A stretch of DNA of 64,000 bases from DATJBF01 sp035515475. Its GTDB lineage: Bacteria > Verrucomicrobiota > Verrucomicrobiia > Palsa-1439. Under the pieces are notes generated by a model. It made no database searches and had not been told where the DNA came from. It saw only the letters and a program-made list of their open reading frames with translations. Of this stretch, positions 7,848-16,097 are shown in pieces. The translations under genes and the position numbers were made by a program. The first letter of the stretch is position 1; the number at the start of each line of letters is the position of its first letter. The stretch spans positions 1-64,000 of the forward strand of contig DATJBF010000008.1 of assembly GCA_035515475.1 (NCBI GenBank). The letters are read 5' to 3'.

Positions 7848-8843
7848 ATGAAACGAGACGCCTTGTTGGTTGTGTTGGTTGTCGCGGTCAGCACGCTGGC
7901 CATCGTGGTCGTACGTCAGCGAAGCGAGATCGCGGAATTAAAGAAGACCGCCGAGGAAGCCGCCGCGGCCAAACAAGTTGCTTCGGCCAAACCACGATCA
8001 GTTCTTCCACCAAAGAAAGAATTGCCGGAGCCGATGCCGGAAGCTGCCCCGGCTGAACCCGCTGCCACCCCGGTGCCTGCCGCGCCGGTCACGAACGCAC
8101 CCACCGGCACCGGCGGCGCCGTCAGCAATTACTTCTCGAGTCTCGCGAACATGATGAAGGATCCCCGGATGAAAGAGGTGATCCGCATCCAGCAAAAGAT
8201 GACGCTCGACAAGATGTACGGATCGCTGTCCAAGTACCTGAACCTGCCTGCCGACAAACTGGACGCGTTGAAAGAGTTGCTCGTGAATCGCCAGATGGCC
8301 ATGACCGAAGCAGGAATGGCCCTGATGACCGGGTCCGGGGACCGGACGCAAGCGGCAGCGGAAGCCAAGACCGTCAAGGCGGACTACGACAAGAAGATTC
8401 AGGATTTTCTCGGCCCTGAGGATTATGAGACCTTCCAGGATTACGAGAAGACCGTAAGCGAGCGCGTGCAAATCCAGATGTTCAAGGACGCCTTGCCGGC
8501 CGATGCGGCGCTGACCGACCAGCAGGAGGACGACCTGATCAACGCGATGTATGAAGAACGGAAAACCCTGCCGCCGTCGTCACTGATAAACAGCCAGACC
8601 ACCGACCCATCACAGTTGACCGAAGAGCGGGTTGCCGAGGCGTTGAAGCAATGGGAGGAGTTGCAGCAGCGGTATGCCGACCGGGCGGCAGCAATTCTCA
8701 CCCCGGCTCAACTCGATCAATTCACCAAATGGCAGCAACAATTCAGTGCCATGCAAGTAGCCGGCCTGAAAATGGCCGCGGCGATGTTCGGAAACAAAGG
8801 AACGCAGTCGTCGCCGTCTCCCAGCCCGGGTCCGACGCCGTGA
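7848..8843 (+). CDS. Membrane-anchored protein paralogous to the C-terminal domain of the third sigma factor
   Basis: The protein has 331 residues. The ATG at 7848 follows a good CGGAGG ribosome binding site; an in-frame ATG 24 nt upstream is less likely. Residues 5-24 form an N-terminal membrane helix, followed by a short charged helix and a Pro/Ala-rich linker (about 55-95). Residues about 122-310 match the helical domain of the preceding sigma protein: MYGSLSKYLNLPADKLDAL against MYGGLSKYLNLPADEMDAL, and both contain a KIQD-LGP-DY segment and an LTDQQE-D segment. Its stop codon overlaps the GTG of the next sigma gene. It may form a partner or competitor of the sensory domain of the fused sigma factor (inference). 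The family is not one I can name. Confidence 0.75.
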   Translation: MKRDALLVVLVVAVSTLAIVVVRQRSEIAELKKTAEEAAAAKQVASAKPRSVLPPKKELPEPMPEAAPAEPAATPVPAAPVTNAPTGTGGAVSNYFSSLANMMKDPRMKEVIRIQQKMTLDKMYGSLSKYLNLPADKLDALKELLVNRQMAMTEAGMALMTGSGDRTQAAAEAKTVKADYDKKIQDFLGPEDYETFQDYEKTVSERVQIQMFKDALPADAALTDQQEDDLINAMYEERKTLPPSSLINSQTTDPSQLTEERVAEALKQWEELQQRYADRAAAILTPAQLDQFTKWQQQFSAMQVAGLKMAAAMFGNKGTQSSPSPSPGPTP

Positions 8844-9541
8844 CGACCACTGCAGCCAGCCGCTTCGCCGCGACGCGTTGGACGATCGTGTTGGCCGCCG
8901 GTCACGGCACGTCCCCACAAGCCGGACGCGCTTTGGAGGAATTGTGCCGGACGTATTGGTATCCGCTCTACGCCTACGTCCGCCGGCGCGGTTACGAGTC
9001 GCACGAGGCGGAGGATCTTACGCAGGAGTTCTTCGCGCGTCTGCTGGCAAAGAAATACCTGGCAGATGTGGACCGGGAGAAGGGACGATTCCGCTCGTTT
9101 CTGTTGGCGTCGTTGAAACATTTTCTAGCGAACGAATGGGACCGGGCGCATGCCCAAAAACGCGGTGGCGGCCAGACACTCGTCTCGCTGGACGCCGAGA
9201 CGCGTTATCAACGCGAGCCGGTCGATGAGGCGAGCGCCGACAAACTGCTCGACCGGGCGTGGGCGGTCGCCTTGTTGGACCAGGTGCTGGCCCGGCTGGA
9301 GATGGAGAGCGAACCCAAGCAGTTCGCGGCGCTGAAAGCGTTTCTCACGGTTGGCCAAGACGCGATTCCCTACGCCGAAGTGGCCGGCAAGCTGGGCACG
9401 ACCGAGGGCGCTGTGAAAGTGGCCGTGCACCGGCTGCGCAAGCGGTACCGGGCCCTGTTGCGCGAAGAAATCGCCCACACGGTGGCCAGCCCCGCAGAAA
9501 TCGACGACGAAATCCGTCATTTGTTTGCCGCGTTCCGGTAA
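8840..9541 (+). CDS. ECF-family sigma factor of the Ser/Thr-kinase-associated type
   Basis: The protein has 233 residues. The GTG at 8840 overlaps the preceding TGA (GTGA), implying translational coupling; longer frames would run through the previous gene. Region 2 includes YESHEAEDLTQEFFARLL, typical of the planctomycete/verrucomicrobial sigma factors encoded beside protein kinases. Region 4 is near residues 175-215 (YAEVAGKLGTTEGAVKVAVH). Unlike the three others in this cluster it has no extension. The two genes that follow, an FHA protein and a Ser/Thr kinase, share a conserved upstream element and could be its direct targets (inference). Confidence 0.87.
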   Translation: MTTTAASRFAATRWTIVLAAGHGTSPQAGRALEELCRTYWYPLYAYVRRRGYESHEAEDLTQEFFARLLAKKYLADVDREKGRFRSFLLASLKHFLANEWDRAHAQKRGGGQTLVSLDAETRYQREPVDEASADKLLDRAWAVALLDQVLARLEMESEPKQFAALKAFLTVGQDAIPYAEVAGKLGTTEGAVKVAVHRLRKRYRALLREEIAHTVASPAEIDDEIRHLFAAFR

Positions 9542-9576
9542 CTTTCCCGCCGGTTTGCTTCTGTACCGAGTAGGAG
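9537..9576 (+). promoter_or_regulatory. Conserved upstream element, copy 1 (before the FHA gene)
   Basis: The blocks GTAAC, TCCCGC, TTTGCTTCTGTA and CGAGT occur in the same order and spacing here and at 10111-10148. About 33 of 38 positions agree, while the sequence on both sides is unrelated. It overlaps the sigma gene stop codon and ends in a GGAG ribosome binding site. It is a candidate promoter or leader for the adjacent sigma factor. Confidence 0.55.
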
Positions 9577-9588
9577 AGGAAATTCGTC

Positions 9589-9939
9589 ATGGCATTTCTC
9601 TACCAAATCCGGGCCGATGGCATGGTGATCGAGCACCGGGAGATTGGCGATGAGCCGGTCGTCGTCGGTCGCGGTCACGGTGCCGATCTGGAAGTGGACG
9701 ACCGACGGCTTTCCCGGGCGCACTTTGTGGTCGCTCGTGAAGGCGACGCATTCATCGTTCGCGACCTGAACTCCACCAACGGCACATGGGTGCACGGGCG
9801 GCGCGTTTCCGCGGTGCTGCTGAAACCGCATGACCACATCGGCGCGGGGCGGACGCGATTTCTCTTTGAGCCAGGGCTGACCACAGCGATGGAAGCGCTG
9901 GAGGGAAGTCGAGCCGGCGACACGGAGATCATGGCGTGA
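9589..9939 (+). CDS. FHA-domain protein
   Basis: The protein has 116 residues and is one forkhead-associated domain, the fold that binds phosphothreonine peptides. The diagnostic positions are present: VVVGRGHGADLEVDD, then SRAHF, then NSTNGTWV. There is no other domain. It starts with ATG at 9589 after GGAGAGGA. It sits between a kinase-type sigma gene and a large Ser/Thr kinase, so it probably reads phosphorylation by that kinase; the partner is inferred from position. Confidence 0.9.
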   Translation: MAFLYQIRADGMVIEHREIGDEPVVVGRGHGADLEVDDRRLSRAHFVVAREGDAFIVRDLNSTNGTWVHGRRVSAVLLKPHDHIGAGRTRFLFEPGLTTAMEALEGSRAGDTEIMA

Positions 9940-10110
9940 TGGCGGCCATTGGTGCCCCGAATCGGTGTGGCCGTTCGCCCGCCTTTATCCCGCTCCGAGC
10001 GGGACAGATGTGGTGGTCTGTCGAATCTGGCGGGAAGCGCCCGCTGAGGGTTGCCCCGTTTCACGAGGGTAATGGACCTACGGCCGGCCAGACTGACCAG
10101 CGAGGAATCT

Positions 10111-10149
10111 GTAACCGTCCCGCTGATTTGCTTCTGTAACGAGTGGAGG
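10111..10149 (+). promoter_or_regulatory. Conserved upstream element, copy 2 (before the kinase gene)
   Basis: This is the second copy of the element at 9537-9576, with the same block order and one 1-nt gap near the end. It ends 27 nt before the kinase ATG. Two copies before two functionally linked genes argue for co-regulation rather than chance. Confidence 0.55.
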
Positions 10150-10175
10150 CAATCAGGTAGAAAGGATTGGCGGTT

Positions 10176-13100
10176 ATGGCTGAAGAGAAGCGATGCCCGG
10201 AATGCGGCGGTCCGTTGGCCGCCGATGCGCCTCAGGGATTGTGCCCGGCTTGCCTGTTGAAACGCGGTCTGGCTGCCGGCAGTTCGGTCGACGCATCCCC
10301 ACAAGGGGCCCGCACCGAATACGTGCCACCGACGCCGGACGAACTGGCCCGGTATTTTCCTGAGTTGGAGATTCTGGAATTGATTGGCCGGGGCGGCATG
10401 GGGGCGGTGTACAAGGCCCGGCAGAAACGGCTGGATCGATTTGTTGCGCTGAAGGTACTGCCGGTTTCGGTCAGCCGCGACCCGGCATTTGCCGAGCGGT
10501 TCGCACGCGAGGCGAAGGCATTGGCCCGGCTTACGCACCCCAACATCGTGGCCGTTCACGATTTTGGTCAAACCGATGGGCTGTTCTATTTCGTGATGGA
10601 GTTCGTGGATGGCTTGAATCTGCGGCAACTGCTCAACACCGGCCAGATCAGTCCGAAAGAAGCACTGGCTATCGTGCCGCAGATTTGCGAGGCGCTGCAG
10701 TACGCTCACGACAAGGGCATCGTCCACCGCGATATCAAACCGGAAAACATCCTGCTCGCCAAAGACGGCACGGTGAAGATCGCCGACTTCGGTTTGGCGA
10801 AACTGGTCGGGCTCGAACCGAAAGATCTCACAATTACCGGCAAGGGCGACGTGATGGGCACGCCACATTACATGGCGCCGGAACAGGTCGAGCATCCGCA
10901 AGACGTCGATCATCGCGCGGACATCTATTCGCTCGGCGTCGTCTTCTACCAAATGCTGACGGGCGAATTGCCCATCGGCCGGTTCGCCGCGCCCTCGAAG
11001 AAGGTCACCATTGACGTGCGCCTTGACGAAGTTGTGCTGCGGGCGCTGGAAAAGGAGCCCGAGCGACGTTACCAGCAGGCCAGCGTGTTGAAGACCGAAG
11101 TCGAGACCATCGTGACCACGCCGCCGGTCAGCGCCGAGGGTCTTGCCGGGGATGTTCTGGCCCGGGATTACAGGCTGGACATTGGCAGTTGTCTGGGCCG
11201 CGGCTGGGCTTTGGTGCAGGGTGATTTCTGGCGGATCGTGGGCATCACCGCGTTGATCTGGGTGCTGATGCACGCGGCCAAATCCACTTTGGTGGGCATC
11301 GTACTCGAGGGCCCACTCATAGGCGGGTTGCAGTTGTATTTCCTGCGGAAGATCCGTGGACAACAGGCCGTCCTGCAAACGGCGTTCTCCGGGTTCAGTA
11401 CCGCCTTCGCGCAACTCTTTCTCGTCTACCTCGTGACTACGGTGCTCACGGTAGTGGGGTTTGTTTGCCTGGTACTACCTGGCGTTTATCTCTTGGTTGC
11501 TTGGACATTCGCGGCGACCTTGGTCATCGACAAGCGGATCGATTTCTGGCCCGCCATGGGGTTGAGCCGTAGGGCGATCTCGAAACATTGGTGGAAGTTT
11601 TTTTGGTTCGGCATCGTTTTGGGGCTGGTCCAGCTGGCGGGGATATTGGTCTTTTGCGTTGGATTCCTGGTCGCGGTTCCCGTCGCTTGGGCGGCAACGA
11701 TGTATGCCTATGAGGACATCTTTGGTCCGGCGGCACGTGCGGTCGTCAAACCGATGAACGGATCGCCAGCCCCGGCCGTCGCGCCGACCCTTGGTCGACG
11801 GCATTCTGGCTGGGGCGTCGCGATCGGTACGGTCGCCGTCATCCTGACGGTGGGTGGCGTTCTGCTGGCCGCTCACCATTTTTATCCGGTCAAATCCGAT
11901 TACATCGGCCAGGCGTACTTTCCCGGCGGGGATTGGATTGAAATCACCTCGGTGAGCCGTTCCGAAGCGCGGCTGACGGTCAAAGGTCACTACAATCTCG
12001 TCAGCACCGACAAGGCGCTACTGGCTCTTTATTGCACTTCCACAAACGGCGCAAATTTTCCCGAAGATCCAACACAGCGCATGCAGATTTCCAAAGGACG
12101 AGCGGATTTTGAATTGTCCCGCTCCCACCTCTACCCGGGGCTCCATCATGTGACGATGTATTCTGCCGACGGCAAGCCTTTTGCCGGGGTTTATTTCGGG
12201 ACAAAGCGGGAAGCCCGCCGAGAGGCCAGACTCGATCTTTCCGACTACCAAGTGCCGGGCGGCACACCGGCGGCGCCGTCGGAGAGCCAGAATGGTCACG
12301 ATAAGAGTTCGCTGGTTGGCTCTAAAACCGGTCTGGGCGCCGAGGGCGAGATCAACTCGGTCGCGAACTCCCAAGCCGAGTTGCCTGCGCAACAGGAAAC
12401 TCAAGGGACTTTAGGCGAACCCTACAGATACCGGAGCCCTATCATCGGCCGTCTGTTGGCAAAGGACGAGGTGTGTCAGGACTTCAACCAGATACTCCCG
12501 CTCCGGCCCGGTGGCAGCCTCAGCCTCGACGACGTCAGCGGCCGGATCAGGATCGCCGGCTGGAACCGGGACGAGGTGGTCATCAAAGCCGTCAAGCGAG
12601 GCAAGACCCGGGAAAGCGTCGAGGCCACGGGAATCGAAATTGACGCCGGGACCGATCACGTCGCCGTTCACACCAAGCGACCCACGGGTTGGCCCTGGAG
12701 TTGGTTTTGGTGGAACAGGGGCGACGTGGACGTCGATTACACGATCCAGGTTCCGCAGCGCACGCAATTGGAGAAGATCAGCAGCGTCAGTGGAGAAATC
12801 GGGATTGAGGGTGTGTCTGGCGATATCAAGGCTTCCACTGTCAGCGGTGAGATCCAGATCAAGGGCGCAACGGGTAACCTGAAGCTTTCCACCGTGAACG
12901 GCGCGATTGCGGCGGAGTTGGGTTTGCTGGGTGGCGCGCAGTCGGTGTCGCTGGACACGGTCAACGGCGAAATCGTGGCCACGTTGCCCGATGGGGCCGA
13001 CGCCGAAGTCTCGGCCAGGACGGTCAACGGTGCCATTACCAGCGAGTTCGCTTCGTTGTCCATGAAGAAGGGTTTCCCGATGGGCGGCAGCCTGGAAGGC

Positions 13101-13556
13101 ACGCTCGGCAGCGGCGGCGCCAGCGTGAGTGCCAACGCCGTCAACGGCAGCATCAGCATTCGGCGGGGCAGGGACGCGCTGAAGTCCGGTGCGAAACAGA
13201 CGGAAGAGGAAGAGGCGGGGCGATCCGTCGCTGGGCTGCCTCCCGTCGTCGTGTGCACCCAGCCGGTTTCCGGCGCCCGCGACGTGGAGCCGGGTCTTGC
13301 CGAGATCCGCGCCACGTTCAGCAAGGAGATGACCGACAGGTCGTGGAGTTGGTGTTACGCCTGGAAGGATTCCATTCCCGAAATGATTGGCGAGCCGCGA
13401 TACGAAGCCGATCACCGGACGTGCGCGCTCAAAGTGAAGCTGGAACCGGGGCGGACCTATGCTTTCTGGCTCAATACCGGGCAGGTCCAGGACTTCACGG
13501 ACCAGGCGGGGCGGCCGGCCGTTCCCTATTTGCTGATCTTTCAAACGAAACAATGA
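10176..13556 (+). CDS. Large membrane Ser/Thr protein kinase with zinc ribbon, adhesin-like repeat and Ig-like domain
   Basis: The protein has 1126 residues from the ATG at 10176; an in-frame TTG lies nine nt upstream. A zinc ribbon uses C7, C10, C23 and C26. The Hanks-type kinase domain spans about 60-320 and is intact: glycine loop GRGGMGAVYKA, K93 in VALKVL, D186 in HRDIKPEN and D204 in DFG. Several membrane helices follow at about 345-520 and another near 545-570. A beta-rich repeat region at about 869-998 has recurring SVSGEI, TVSGEI and TVNGAI units, as in DUF4097-type adhesin-like domains. The last 105 residues are an Ig-like domain of the Big_5 kind, nearly duplicated by the next gene. 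It likely phosphorylates cytoplasmic targets, with the sensor outside. The preceding FHA protein is a plausible reader. Confidence 0.88.
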   Translation: MAEEKRCPECGGPLAADAPQGLCPACLLKRGLAAGSSVDASPQGARTEYVPPTPDELARYFPELEILELIGRGGMGAVYKARQKRLDRFVALKVLPVSVSRDPAFAERFAREAKALARLTHPNIVAVHDFGQTDGLFYFVMEFVDGLNLRQLLNTGQISPKEALAIVPQICEALQYAHDKGIVHRDIKPENILLAKDGTVKIADFGLAKLVGLEPKDLTITGKGDVMGTPHYMAPEQVEHPQDVDHRADIYSLGVVFYQMLTGELPIGRFAAPSKKVTIDVRLDEVVLRALEKEPERRYQQASVLKTEVETIVTTPPVSAEGLAGDVLARDYRLDIGSCLGRGWALVQGDFWRIVGITALIWVLMHAAKSTLVGIVLEGPLIGGLQLYFLRKIRGQQAVLQTAFSGFSTAFAQLFLVYLVTTVLTVVGFVCLVLPGVYLLVAWTFAATLVIDKRIDFWPAMGLSRRAISKHWWKFFWFGIVLGLVQLAGILVFCVGFLVAVPVAWAATMYAYEDIFGPAARAVVKPMNGSPAPAVAPTLGRRHSGWGVAIGTVAVILTVGGVLLAAHHFYPVKSDYIGQAYFPGGDWIEITSVSRSEARLTVKGHYNLVSTDKALLALYCTSTNGANFPEDPTQRMQISKGRADFELSRSHLYPGLHHVTMYSADGKPFAGVYFGTKREARREARLDLSDYQVPGGTPAAPSESQNGHDKSSLVGSKTGLGAEGEINSVANSQAELPAQQETQGTLGEPYRYRSPIIGRLLAKDEVCQDFNQILPLRPGGSLSLDDVSGRIRIAGWNRDEVVIKAVKRGKTRESVEATGIEIDAGTDHVAVHTKRPTGWPWSWFWWNRGDVDVDYTIQVPQRTQLEKISSVSGEIGIEGVSGDIKASTVSGEIQIKGATGNLKLSTVNGAIAAELGLLGGAQSVSLDTVNGEIVATLPDGADAEVSARTVNGAITSEFASLSMKKGFPMGGSLEGTLGSGGASVSANAVNGSISIRRGRDALKSGAKQTEEEEAGRSVAGLPPVVVCTQPVSGARDVEPGLAEIRATFSKEMTDRSWSWCYAWKDSIPEMIGEPRYEADHRTCALKVKLEPGRTYAFWLNTGQVQDFTDQAGRPAVPYLLIFQTKQ

Positions 13557-13578
13557 CCAAGCCCAAAGGAGCAAGCGC

Positions 13579-13992
13579 ATGAGAACAATCCGACTACTGA
13601 TGGTGGCCACGGCCGTTGCGGTGTGGCCTCTGGCCGCCATCAACAGCGGGGCGGAGGACATCGATTCGATGCCGCCCGTGGTGGTCAAAACCGTGCCCGA
13701 ATCAGGCGCCAAGGACGTTGCGCCCGGCGTGGTGGAAATCAAGGTCACCTTCAGCAAAGAGATGACCGACAAATCCTGGAGTTGGTGTTACGCCTGGCCA
13801 GGTTCGATTGCCGAGTCTGCGGGAGACATCCGCTACGAAGGCGACCACAAGACATGTGTGTGGAAAGTCAAACTAGAGCCCCACAAGACGTACGCCTATT
13901 GGCTGAACACCGCCAAATTCCAGGACTTCAGAGACAAGCAGGGCCATGCTGCCGTGCCGTACCTGCTCGTCTTCCAGACGAAGGGGAATTGA
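13579..13992 (+). CDS. Secreted single Ig-like domain protein, paralogue of the kinase C-terminus
   Basis: The protein has 137 residues. A signal peptide covers about residues 1-25 (MRTIRLLMVATAVAVWPLAA). The mature part matches the last 105 residues of the kinase, sharing EMTD-SWSWCYAW, a Cys about 30 residues later, a YAFWLNT/YAYWLNT segment and the closing LLIFQTK/LLVFQTK. It starts 22 nt after the kinase stop, preceded by AAAGGAG. The two conserved Cys could form a disulfide. It may compete with or bind the kinase ectodomain (inference); no enzymatic role is apparent. Confidence 0.8.
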   Translation: MRTIRLLMVATAVAVWPLAAINSGAEDIDSMPPVVVKTVPESGAKDVAPGVVEIKVTFSKEMTDKSWSWCYAWPGSIAESAGDIRYEGDHKTCVWKVKLEPHKTYAYWLNTAKFQDFRDKQGHAAVPYLLVFQTKGN

Positions 13993-14130
13993 GTGTTCAG
14001 CCGGTAGTTTTGTCGGTTTTTGGAGACGGCGACGCACGCGTCAAAGTCAGGAGCGGCAAGGGAGCGATCGGCATCCGACGGGGTGAGACGACGAGAAGTG
14101 AACAACTGCATCCAGAAGGTGAGTCAGCAA

Positions 14131-16080
14131 ATGAGAAGACAAGGCCAGGTTCTTTCTGGGCAACCGCGCGGCGCCCGGGCAGTCGTGTTCGTAGCCGCCA
14201 CGGCAACGGTCGTCGCTGCGCTGGTTGCGCACGCGGTTAGCGCGCAGGCGCAAAGCGCCACTCCCACACGGATTCCGCTGCGCGATTTCTTCCGCAATCC
14301 GGAGCGGACGGCGTTTCAGGTCTCGGAGGACGGTAAGACCATCTCGTTCCTGGCGCCCTACGAGCGACGACTGAATCTGTTCGTGCAAGCACGCGGCACG
14401 ACGGAAGCCAGGCGCATCACGTCCATCACCGACCGCAGCATCGCGAACTACATGTGGAAAGGCAGCGACCAACTGCTGTTCAGCAAAGATACCGGCGGAG
14501 ACGAGAATTTTCATCTGTTCACCGTGAGTAAGGAAGGCGGCGAAGTGAAAGACCTCACCCCGTTCGAGAAGGTCCGGTCCGGGTTCGTGGACCGACTGTG
14601 GGACGATCCGGATCACATTCTCATCTCGATGAACAAGCGCGACCCGAAAGTGTTCGACCTGTACCGCATTCACGTCATCACGGGCCGACTTGAGCTCGTC
14701 GCGGAAAACCCTGGCGACGTGACGCACTGGGTGACCGATTATGCGGGCCGCGTTCGGGCTGTCGTCGCGACTGACGGAGTGAACCGCACGCTGTTGTATC
14801 GGGAGACCGAGACGAACAGTTTCCAGAAGATCCTGACCACCGATTTCCGCGAGCGGCTGGACCCGCAGTTCTTTACGTTCGACAACGCCTATCTCATCGC
14901 CGCTTCCAACCGCGGCCGCGACAAGATCGAGATCGTCAAGCTCGACCCGCACTCGGGCCAAGAGTTGAGCGTCATCGCGCGCCGCCCGGACGTCGATATG
15001 GACGGCGCCAGCTACTCGCGTCAGCGAAAAGTGCTCACCGAGGCGCATTACACGACGTGGAAGGAAGAGCGCGAATTCCTCGACGGCGAGACCGCCGCGA
15101 TGTACCGGCGCATCAAGGCCAAGTTGCCCGGCTACGAAATCGCCAGCCTCGACAATCACGACCGCGCCGAACAGACATTCATCGTTCACGCCTACAACGA
15201 TCGCACGCGTGGCGCCGATTATCTTTACGACAAACGCTCGGGCGAACTCACCAAACTCGCCGACCGCACACCATGGCTCCACGAGAGCGACATGGCAGAA
15301 ATGAGACCGATCACGTACAGATCCCGCGATGGCCTGACCATTCATGGCTACCTCACCTTGCCCAGAGGCGTGAAACGGAGGAATCTTCCCGTCGTCGTCG
15401 TCCCGCACGGTGGCCCGTGGTATCGCGACGATTGGTCCTTCGATCCGGAAGTGCAGTTTCTGGCCAACCGCGGCTACGCCGTCCTGCAAATGAACTTCCG
15501 CGGTTCGACCGGTTACGGGAAGAACTTCTGGGAAACTTCCTTCAAGCAATGGGGCCGCAAAATGCAGGACGACATCACCGACGGCGTTCATTGGCTCGTG
15601 CGGAAGGGGATTGCCAATCCGAAGAGAATCGCAATCTACGGTGGCAGCTACGGCGGGTATGCCGCGCTGGCCGGCGTCACGTTCACGCCCGACCTCTATG
15701 CCTGCGGCATCGACTACGTCGGCGTCGCCAACATGTTCACCTTCCTGAAAACGATTCCGCCCTACTGGGAGCCATTCCGTCAGATGTGGTACGAAATGGT
15801 CGGCGACCCGGTCAAAGACAAGCAACTGCTCGAGGACGTCTCCCCTGTCTTTCATGTTGACCGCGTCAAAGTGCCGATGCTCATTGCCCAAGGAGCCAAC
15901 GACCCGCGCGTCAACAAGAACGAGTCCGACCAGATGGTCGAAGCGTTGCGCAAACACGGGATTCCTGTCGAGTACATCGTCAAAGACAACGAAGGCCACG
16001 GCTTCCGAAACGAAGAAAACCGCTTCGAGTTCTACGAGGCGATGGAGGAATTCCTCGCCGAGCATCTGAACAACAACTGA
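14131..16080 (+). CDS. Exported S9 family peptidase (prolyl oligopeptidase/acylaminoacyl peptidase type)
   Basis: The protein has 649 residues. The ATG at 14131 follows AAGGTGAG and gives a basic N-terminus with a hydrophobic signal segment near 16-40 ending AVSAQAQS; a longer frame from 14020 lacks this logic. Residues about 50-380 resemble the beta-propeller of S9 enzymes. The C-terminal alpha/beta-hydrolase domain has the triad: S506 in GGSYGGY, D591 in GANDPRV and H623 in EGHGF. It should cleave short peptides in the periplasm. The next gene is a second exported peptidase 18 nt downstream, so the two probably form one operon. Confidence 0.9.
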   Translation: MRRQGQVLSGQPRGARAVVFVAATATVVAALVAHAVSAQAQSATPTRIPLRDFFRNPERTAFQVSEDGKTISFLAPYERRLNLFVQARGTTEARRITSITDRSIANYMWKGSDQLLFSKDTGGDENFHLFTVSKEGGEVKDLTPFEKVRSGFVDRLWDDPDHILISMNKRDPKVFDLYRIHVITGRLELVAENPGDVTHWVTDYAGRVRAVVATDGVNRTLLYRETETNSFQKILTTDFRERLDPQFFTFDNAYLIAASNRGRDKIEIVKLDPHSGQELSVIARRPDVDMDGASYSRQRKVLTEAHYTTWKEEREFLDGETAAMYRRIKAKLPGYEIASLDNHDRAEQTFIVHAYNDRTRGADYLYDKRSGELTKLADRTPWLHESDMAEMRPITYRSRDGLTIHGYLTLPRGVKRRNLPVVVVPHGGPWYRDDWSFDPEVQFLANRGYAVLQMNFRGSTGYGKNFWETSFKQWGRKMQDDITDGVHWLVRKGIANPKRIAIYGGSYGGYAALAGVTFTPDLYACGIDYVGVANMFTFLKTIPPYWEPFRQMWYEMVGDPVKDKQLLEDVSPVFHVDRVKVPMLIAQGANDPRVNKNESDQMVEALRKHGIPVEYIVKDNEGHGFRNEENRFEFYEAMEEFLAEHLNNN

Positions 16081-16097
16081 CCCGGGAGAAACTGGCA

